64,000 nucleotides of DNA from Parvimonas sp. oral taxon 393 str. F0440 (lineage in GTDB: Bacteria; Bacillota; Clostridia; Tissierellales; Peptoniphilaceae): the NCBI GenBank assembly GCA_000223315.2, contig AFUS01000003.1, positions 62,001 through 126,000 of the forward strand, written 5' to 3'. Below the pieces are notes generated by a model. The model searched no databases and had not been told where the DNA came from. It was given only the letters and a program-made list of their open reading frames with translations. Below are positions 57,640-64,000 of the stretch, in pieces (the stretch's first letter is position 1; each line of letters opens with the position of its first letter). A program made the position numbers and the translations under genes.

Positions 57640-58516
57640 TGAGAAAATTAATGTTTGTTTTAAATCCTCATGCCTCAGGTTTCAAAAAATTTGACTTTAA
57701 AGAAGGTATTGAAGAATATCTTAGGGGAAAGAACTTAAATTTTGAATATGAAATCAAGTGCTCCACACAAGAGGGTGAATCAATTATAATAGCAGAAGAT
57801 GCTGTTAAAAATGGTTTTAATGAATTAATTGCAGTAGGTGGAGACGGAACTATAAATGAAGTAGGAGATATTGCTGTTAAAAATAATATAAAGCTGGGTG
57901 TAATTCCTGCAGGTACAGGAAATGACTATATGAACAGTCTACAAGAATCCTGCAGTTTTATAATCTGTATGGAAAGAATTATAAAGGGAAATACAATACT
58001 TGTCGATTATGGCTCATTTTTAGATAAATCATTTTTCAATATTGCATCTGTAGGTTTTGACGCAGAAGTTAATAAATATGCTTTAAAAGTAAAAAAATTT
58101 ATTAAAAATGGACTAGCTTATAAAATAGCAATAGCTTTAGCTTTATTTCATCACAAGAGAAAAAGATACAAGATGATAATTGACGATGTTGAATATGAAG
58201 ATGACTATTTTTTAATAGCTGTGGGCATTGGAAGTAAATATGGTGGAAAAATAAATATATTACCATATGCAGATATGAAAGACGGACTTCTTGACATTTG
58301 TGCTATTAGATATAAATCAAAATTTGATATTATTAAAAAATAAAAACACTTGTAAATGCAACTCATGTCAATGAGGATATAACTTCTTGCTTCAAAGCAA
58401 AGAAAATCAAAATTATTTCAAAGAATATTGAAATTAATTTTGATGGAGAATATATGTCCGGAGTTGATGAAGTTGAATTTATAGTAAATGATAAAAAAGT
58501 GAAATTAATAATGTAG
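57639..58516 (+). CDS. Diacylglycerol kinase/YegS-BmrU-family lipid kinase (frameshifted)
   Basis: 292 residues after repair. The N-terminal NAD-kinase-like domain has FVLNPHASGF, AVGGDGTINEVGD and LGVIPAGTGNDYMNSL, the catalytic signatures of the family. The first frame ends at residue 234. One A added to the A6 run at 58335-58340 continues into a normal C-terminal beta domain (LVNATHVNEDITSCFKAK...FDGEYM). Phosphorylates diacylglycerol or a related lipid at the membrane. Starts one base inside the DUF4446 stop and ends 8 bases before pta. Confidence 0.87.
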
Positions 58517-58524
58517 GGGGTATT

Positions 58525-59495
58525 ATGAATATTTTTGAAGAATTAACAGGAAAAATTAAGGGAACAAATAAGAGAATTGTATTTCCTGAAGGAGAAGATA
58601 AGAGAGTTTTAGGTGCTTGTGTGAGATTAAAAAAGACGGTTTAGTAACTCCAATAGTTTTAGGAAATGTTGAAGAAATCAAAAAAACTGCAAAGGAATTA
58701 AATGTTTGTATTGATGATATTGAAATAATTGATCCTTTAAAAGCGGAAGATTTTGATGAATTAGTTGAAAAATTTGTTGAACGTAGAAAAGGCAAAAACA
58801 CAAAAGAAGAAGCTGAAGTGCTTTTAAAAGATGTAAATTACTATGGAACTATGATGGTACAAGTGGGAAAAGCTGACGGAATGGTTAGTGGTGCTGTTCA
58901 CTCAACAGGAGATACCGTAAGACCTGCACTTCAAATTGTAAAGACTAAACCAAATGTTTCAAGAACAAGTGGAGCAATGGTTATGCTTGGAAAAAATGGA
59001 GAAAGATATGTATTTGCTGACATTGCTATCAATATTACTTTAGAAGCAAAAGAATTAGCTGAAATCGCTGTTGAAACTGCCAAAACTGCTAAAATTTTCG
59101 GAATAGATCCGAAAGTTGCAATGCTTAGTTTCTCTACAAAGGGTTCTGCAAAACACGAGCTTTCACAAAAAATTGCTGATGCTACACAAATGGCTAAAGA
59201 ATTGGCACCTGATTTATCATTAGACGGAGAATTACAATTCGATGCTGCAATAGTCCCATCAGTTGGGGAACAAAAAGCAAAGGGCTCAAAAGTTGCAGGA
59301 CACGCAAATGTATTTATCTTCCCTGACTTACAATCAGGAAATATCGGATACAAAATTGCACAAAGACTTGGTGATTTTGAGGCAATAGGACCAATCCTAC
59401 AAGGACTTAACAAACCTATATCAGACCTTTCAAGAGGTTGTAACGAAGAAGATGTTTACAAACTTGCAGTAATTACCGCTGCACAAAGTCTATAA
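58525..59495 (+). CDS. pta: Phosphate acetyltransferase (frameshifted)
   Basis: 323 residues after repair. The start ATG at 58525 follows GGGGGT; MNIFEELTGKIKGTNKRIVFPEGEDKRVL is the usual Pta N-terminus. The remainder has GTMMVQVGKADGMVSGAVHSTGDTVRPALQ, LSFSTKGSAKHE, GELQFDAA and FIFPDLQSGNIGYK, with the catalytic Ser/Arg/Asp regions. One A missing in the A6 run at 58629-58634 breaks it; the site reads A AAA AAG in the correct phase for slippage. Interconverts acetyl-CoA and acetyl phosphate for ATP formation via acetate kinase, which is not in the window. Confidence 0.95.
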
Positions 59496-59507
59496 TAAAT
59501 TTTTGAA

Positions 59508-59537
59508 AAACAAAACCGACAGGGTTTTGTTTTTTTA
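59508..59537 (+). terminator. Terminator of the parA-pta string
   Basis: AAACAAAACC-gacag-GGTTTTGTTT followed by T-run. Confidence 0.85.
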
Positions 59538-59564
59538 TGGGTGAATTAGTATTGAAGATTTAAT

Positions 59565-59912
59565 TATTTAATGTGCCGTAGATACATATAGAAATTTTTT
59601 ATTTCTTTCAGAAATACTATTGCTTGTAAACAAGCAATAGTTGAGATCTCTCGACTACGCTCGAGATGACGTGCTGAGAAGTTTTGCTTTTCAAAGTACT
59701 ATGACGTGAATTAGTTTATTTGATATGACATGTATTAATATAATTATGTAAATTTTTTATTATGTATAAAGTATTTTTGATGTTTATTTACTTTTAACGT
59801 ATAGCTCCTAAACAAAGCATTCTTCTTTATACGTCATCTCGACTGTAGCGTTAGCGAAACGGAGAGATCTCATACTTTTGCTTTAGCAAAAGTAAATGTA
59901 TCGTAGATACAT
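59565..59912. repeat. Modular hairpin repeat cluster (family A)
   Basis: ATGTGCCGTAGATACAT, TTGCTTGTAAACAAGCAA, GAGATCTCTCGACTACGC, GAGATGACGTGCTGAG, CAAAGTACTATGACGTGAA, then a second inverted end TTTTAACGTATAGCTCC, TTATACGTCATCTCGACTG, GGAGAGATCTCATAC, TTTTGCTTTAGCAAAA and ATGTATCGTAGATACAT. No gene in the gap 59540-60000. Confidence 0.75.
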
Positions 59913-60011
59913 TAAAATTGAACTCATAAATATAAATAAAATACTTATATTAACAAGTAGAGTTTTTCTTTAAAATTTGGTAAAATGTAATAAAACAATT
60001 TGGAGGTGCTT

Positions 60012-60458
60012 ATGGAATTTTTAGATACTTCTTTTTTACAAAATGATGAAATAAAATTAGTTTTAGATAAATTTTATTCTGGAAATTTAGCAATTAATTG
60101 GGTTCCTGCCTATAGTTTTTATATATGCGACTTAAAAGGACAAAAATTAGGAAAATGTGATTTGAGAATTGGACATAGTGAAGGTCTATATTATGGTGGA
60201 AATATAGGTTATACAATTGACGAAAAATACAGAGGTAATCACTATTCAGCAAAAGCCTGTAAACTCCTTTTTGAACTAGCAAAAAAGCATGATATGGAAT
60301 ATTTGTATATAACAGCTAATCCCGATAACCAAGCTTCAAATAAGATATGTGAATATCTAAATGGTGAATTTTTAGGCATCTTTGAATTGCCCAAAGATAA
60401 TGATATGAGAATAAATGACAACGAAACTCATAAATGCATCTATAAATTTGTGTTGTAA
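60012..60458 (+). CDS. GNAT-family N-acetyltransferase
   Basis: 148 residues. The acetyl-CoA-binding motif A is seen in GGNIGYTIDEKYRGNHYSAKACKLL, followed by YLYITANPDNQASNKICEYL (motif B), as in RimJ/RimL-like GNATs. The start at 60012 follows TGGAGGTGCT. The HEPN-like gene follows after 25 bases with its own ribosome binding site, so the two may be cotranscribed. The substrate is unknown. Confidence 0.87.
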   Translation: MEFLDTSFLQNDEIKLVLDKFYSGNLAINWVPAYSFYICDLKGQKLGKCDLRIGHSEGLYYGGNIGYTIDEKYRGNHYSAKACKLLFELAKKHDMEYLYITANPDNQASNKICEYLNGEFLGIFELPKDNDMRINDNETHKCIYKFVL

Positions 60459-60483
60459 GAAATAATACTAAATGGAGGAAACT

Positions 60484-61800
60484 ATGCCTGTATGCTATTT
60501 TAATCAAGATTATGAAAATAAATATAGATGTGAATATTCAATTACTAATGATGATTTTAATGTTGAAGTTGAATATGATATACATGATGAAATACCATAT
60601 ATAGATGGAGTTAAATGCTTTACTATTAATACAGAATATGATAATCGAGATATTCTAATTATAGATTATGACAACAAAAAAATTATCTTCTAAAAAATGC
60701 ATTTTATTCAGGAGGTACCACAATATTAGGTAACCCTGATAAAAATTCAACAACAATATTTCAATCAAATGTATATTTTAGTCACATCGATTATAATAAA
60801 CTTACAGAATTAAAAATCAAGCCAAAAATTTCAAAAATTAAAATATATAGTAAAATAATAAATTATCTTATAGACTATCCAAATTTACAAATGATTGATA
60901 CTGATGAACTTTATTCTATTAGCTTATCAAAAAACAAAAAGAAATACTAAAATCTATTAATAAAAAAATATAAAAATTTAATATTAGGTGATTCTTGGAA
61001 AACCACTTTCAATAGAAAAGACCATAATATTTCAATAAACTTCGATGGATATCTCGAAATTCAATTTTCTAAAAGAGTTGATTATGATAAAATATCAAGC
61101 TATATTAATGAGTTAATAACATTTATGCAAATTTATATCCCAAACAAATTCTTAATAGATAAATTGGATGTAGAAATTGATAAAACATATTTTAAATTTT
61201 CTACCTACTCAAATCAGGTAATTTATAAAGAAAGAAACATCAATCCATCTATTTCTACTCCATTAATAGAATTTTTAGAAATTTGTTATAAAAATATACC
61301 ATATAGAGATAGTGGATCTAAATTCAGAAATATTCCTTATATAGTAAATAGTACTACAAAAAGTCTCGAAGATAATTTTTTAATGTTCTATAAATTTATA
61401 GAATGTTATTATAAAAAAGGTAGCAATTCAATTATAAAAGGTCTAACAGACCACTATTCTTCAATAGAAACTTTAATAAAAGATGAATTTTTAGAACAAG
61501 AAACTTTAGAAGATTTTTTAGACAAATCAAAATTAAATGAGTTTTTAGAACAAACAGCATTAGAAATAGTTAAATTAAGAAATCATTATGTTCACTCTGG
61601 CTATTATATAAGAAATAATTGTCTAAAAATCAAAAAAGGAAAACAATATCAAATATCAATATTCAATGGATTTTTTAAGAACCAGACTTCTTTATCTTAT
61701 TGCAATAGATATTATTTTTAAAGAGATGTTAGGCTTTGATAAATACAATTATAAAAACTTTTTTAAAAATATTAATAAAAAATTTTATTTTATTTCATAA
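60484..61800 (+). CDS. ApeA/HEPN-like protein, broken in several frames
   Basis: About 440 codons scattered over frames. The N-terminal part (MPVCYFNQDYENKYRCEYSI...FYSGGTTILGNP...NVYFSHIDY) resembles the ApeA N-terminal domain. The C-terminal part (residues about 230-400) has an LRNHYVHSGYYI motif, the R-N-x-x-x-H signature of HEPN ribonuclease-like domains. Breaks lie at A-runs 60676-60682, 60936-60940, 60962-60968 and 61632-61637. All can be repaired by adding one or two A. ApeA-type proteins take part in abortive-infection phage defence. It may be a true pseudogene, but the breaks match the window-wide error pattern. Confidence 0.6.
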
Positions 61801-62256
61801 TCAATATGACGTTTTTTAATTCTTTTAAAAAATAGTCATATTTTTTTGCTCTTTATCTGTTGAAATATGCCCAATTCCAAAAGTATATCTGAAAAATCTA
61901 TCTTTTATTTTAATAGAAACCTTATAAGCACGATTGCTTCTATATTTAGATGTATATTTAATCATAACAGTTTCTATTCTATCTGTATCAATTGGAAATA
62001 AATGATTTGAAGTATACAATTTATCCCCATTAAAATAACAAATCATTTCATTACGAAATTTTAATCTAAATAGAATTCTAGTAAGAATAATATATGCTAA
62101 AATGAAATAACCTAAAATTGATAAAGAAAAAAATATATATGTACCAATGTATAAATCATTATAAGATAAGACAGTATAGGCTATATAAAAGCCTGAGCAC
62201 AAAAACAATATAAAAATTATTCCTATCATTAAATATATTCCAAATTTATTTTTCAT
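61790..62256 (-). CDS. Small membrane protein (probably frameshifted near its C-terminus)
   Basis: About 155 residues: two or three helices in the first 65 (IYLMIGIIFILFLC, YIFFSLSILGYFILAYIIL), then a soluble domain IETVMIKYTSKYRSNRAYKVSIKIKDRFFRYTFG resembling PH-like domains of small membrane proteins. As read it stops at 61825; adding one A to the run at 61841-61847 extends it to KKYDYFLKELKNVILIMK and a stop at 61790. Convergent with the HEPN-like gene, overlapping by 11 bases. No function recognised. Confidence 0.55.
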
Positions 62257-62406
62257 TTTTTACTCCTATTTCTAATTTAATTTTATTATAATAATTCTAT
62301 CATATTTGCTTTTAGATGACTATATTTTACTTTAACTAAAATAATAATTATGCTATACTTATTTAAAGAAATTTAATTTTAAAAAATACTCAAAGGAGTG
62401 ATATTT

Positions 62407-63087
62407 TTGAAAATTTTAATTGTCGAAGATGATGAAAATATATTTGAAATGTTGAAAAGGGAACTTTTGCTTTGGAATTATGAAGTAAAAGGAATTTCAA
62501 ATTTCAATCAAATAGTCGAAGAATTTGTCGAATACCAACCACATTTGGTTTTAATGGATATTATGTTGCCATATAATAATGGCTATTTTTGGTGTGAGGA
62601 AATTCGTAAACATTCAAATGTTCCAATTATTTTCATTTCTTCAAAGAGTGAAAATATCGATATTGTAATGGGTATTCAATTCGGAGCTGACGACTATATA
62701 ACTAAGCCAATAGATTTGAATGTAACTTTGGCAAAAATCAAAGCAATTTTGAGGAGAAGCTATGATTTTACAAAAGACTTTGAATTTCTAAGTTTTGTAA
62801 ATGTGTTTCTATATATGGATAAGAATATCATTAAATATAATGACAACAAGGTTTCCCTTACAAATACGGAAACAATGATTTTGGAAACTCTTTTTAAAGC
62901 TAAAGGCGGAGTTGCTTCAAGGGAGTCAATTATGGAAAAATGTTGGCATGGAGACGATTATATTGACGATAATACTTTAGCAGTCAATATAACAAGACTT
63001 AGAAAGAAATTTGCAGATATTAAACTTAATGATTTTATCCAAACCAAAAAGGGAAGCGGATATTATCTAAATTCTAAAATGGAGTAA
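62407..63087 (+). CDS. OmpR-family response regulator, BceR-like
   Basis: 226 residues. Receiver domain 1-115: EDDENIFEM acidic pocket, phosphorylated Asp in LVLMDIMLPYNNG, lysine in YITKPID. A winged-helix domain (130-226: LTNTETMILETLFKAKGGVASRESIMEKCW, NTLAVNITRLRKKF) follows. The start is a TTG at 62407 placed 8 bases after AAGGAG; an in-frame GTG three codons earlier overlaps the ribosome binding site. It is followed at once by a BceS-like kinase. This pair usually controls a peptide-antibiotic ABC transporter. Confidence 0.93.
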   Translation: MKILIVEDDENIFEMLKRELLLWNYEVKGISNFNQIVEEFVEYQPHLVLMDIMLPYNNGYFWCEEIRKHSNVPIIFISSKSENIDIVMGIQFGADDYITKPIDLNVTLAKIKAILRRSYDFTKDFEFLSFVNVFLYMDKNIIKYNDNKVSLTNTETMILETLFKAKGGVASRESIMEKCWHGDDYIDDNTLAVNITRLRKKFADIKLNDFIQTKKGSGYYLNSKME

Positions 63088-63089
63088 AA

Positions 63090-63992
63090 ATGGATAAATT
63101 TAAAAATTATATTTCAAAAATTTTACCTATTACGGTAACAACTTTTTTTATACTATTAGTATTTTGGGTTGTTTTTTTACTTATGAATTTAAGCTTTGAA
63201 AGTTACTTTTTAGCTTTCGAAATAGTGCTTTTTTTCTATATGGTATATCTTGTATTTATGGCATTTTTAAATAAAAAAGAGGAAAAACTAAAAAATCAGA
63301 TACAAGAACTTGAAGAAGCTAATTTAAATTTAAGAAATGACTTTTTGGCAAAAGAAAAAGAATTACAAGAGTATTTTTTAATTTGGATTCATCAGATTAA
63401 AACTCCAATAACTGCAGGAAAATTAATCTGCGACAGTGATATTGAAAAAGAAAATGTAAAAAATATAAAAAAAGAGTTGATTTATATTGAAGACTATACC
63501 AATATGGCTTTAAGCTATCTTAAAATGGCTAATCACAATACGGATATGGACATATCACTTGTGAATTTAGACGATATTATTAAGCCTTTAATCAAAAAAT
63601 ACGCAATTCTATTTATTTCAAACAATATAAAACTTGAATATGAAAAGCTTAATGTAAAAGTAATTACGGATAGCAAATGGTGTATGGTAGTAATTGAACA
63701 ACTTTTGTCAAATGCAATAAAATATACAAAGAATGGGATTGTTTCAATATCTTTTAACGAAAAAGAAAAATATCTTGAAATAAAAGACAATGGAATTGGA
63801 ATTAAGGATTCAGATCTTCCGAAAATTTTTGACAAGGGATATTCCGGCTTTAATGGAAGACAAAATCAGAAATCAACAGGAATAGGGCTATTTTTAGTTA
63901 AACAAATTTTGGATAAACTAGGACAAAAAGTTAAATTGGAGTCAAAATTAGGCGAAGGAACAAGTGTAAAAGTCTATTTTAATATAGATTAG
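63090..63992 (+). CDS. Intramembrane-sensing histidine kinase, BceS-like
   Basis: 300 residues. Two close N-terminal helices (about 15-35 and 40-60) with almost no extracellular loop, the mark of intramembrane-sensing kinases. H-box FLIWIHQIKTPI, N-box VVIEQLLSNAIKYT, G1 LEIKDNGIGI, F/G2 FDKGYSG...STGIGLFLVKQI. It starts two bases after the response-regulator stop. BceS-type kinases sense flux through a partner BceAB transporter, whose genes would be expected just beyond the window end. Confidence 0.93.
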   Translation: MDKFKNYISKILPITVTTFFILLVFWVVFLLMNLSFESYFLAFEIVLFFYMVYLVFMAFLNKKEEKLKNQIQELEEANLNLRNDFLAKEKELQEYFLIWIHQIKTPITAGKLICDSDIEKENVKNIKKELIYIEDYTNMALSYLKMANHNTDMDISLVNLDDIIKPLIKKYAILFISNNIKLEYEKLNVKVITDSKWCMVVIEQLLSNAIKYTKNGIVSISFNEKEKYLEIKDNGIGIKDSDLPKIFDKGYSGFNGRQNQKSTGIGLFLVKQILDKLGQKVKLESKLGEGTSVKVYFNID

Positions 63993-64000
63993 GAGAAAAT

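Overview
The window is chromosomal DNA of a low-GC, Gram-positive anaerobe. Several things support this: strong AGGAGG ribosome binding sites, TTG starts, LPXTG-type anchors, soj/spo0J-type parAB with parS, DUF4446, PadR-DUF1700, AspA plus FumC, and an ECF ThiT under a TPP riboswitch. The very AT-rich composition and gene mix suggest Tissierellia/Peptoniphilaceae, for example a Parvimonas-like species. That placement is inference, because no rRNA gene lies in the window.

Layout. 0.0-2.5 kb (-): mtnN, a degenerate ABC protein, a membrane protein and glpK (cut by the window edge). 3.4-7.7 kb (-): two paralogous oligopeptide-binding lipoproteins. 8.1-10.5 kb (-): a PadR/DUF1700/DUF4097-like envelope module. 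11-14.8 kb (+): Spx/ArsC-like protein, PepF, a lipoprotein and a two-helix peptide. 14.9-21.5 kb (-): ICMT-like protein, AspA-FumC, S9-L13 with an L13 leader, and GDPD. 21.6-22.4 kb (+): TPP riboswitch and ThiT. 22.4-30 kb (-): SHIRT and LRR/FIVAR surface proteins, ABC-F ATPase and C69 dipeptidase. 30.8-32.2 kb (-): DUF1659, DUF2922, YvrJ-like peptide and a phage-type amidase. 32.4-37.1 kb (+): YhhN, a Gate-domain transporter and a membrane KAP NTPase. 37.1-41.3 kb (-): vWA surface protein, a small membrane protein, GpsA and RpiB. 41.6-45.4 kb (+): a sigma factor, MnmG and RsmG. 46.3-54.0 kb (-): a giant CnaB/VaFE adhesin of about 1990 residues and an SH3-NlpC/P60 hydrolase. 54.1-59.5 kb (+): two parS sites, ParA, ParB, a class V aminotransferase, DUF4446, a lipid kinase and Pta. 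60-64 kb: GNAT plus a HEPN-like protein, a membrane protein, and a BceRS-type two-component system. mnmG-rsmG-parA-parB normally lies near oriC, so the origin is probably not far away, but I see no DnaA-box cluster here.

Two window-wide features stand out. First, at least 14 otherwise normal genes, including mnmG, pta, pepF, thiT and mtnN, are split by frameshifts. Nearly all are repaired by adding one A or T to a homopolymer, usually A6 to A7. This looks like systematic homopolymer under-calling in the assembly rather than mass pseudogenisation. I therefore annotate those genes as single CDSs. Second, most long intergenic gaps hold copies of non-coding repeat families. The main one is a modular 240-420 bp family built from small hairpins. 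There is also a GC-rich hairpin repeat with compensatory changes and an AT-rich palindromic family.

Functionally the window combines amino-acid and peptide use (two SBPs, PepF, PepD, AspA, FumC, Pta), a dense set of wall-anchored adhesins, chromosome segregation and RNA modification, and a few candidate conflict or lysis loci (KAP NTPase, HEPN protein, DUF1659-DUF2922-YvrJ-amidase).
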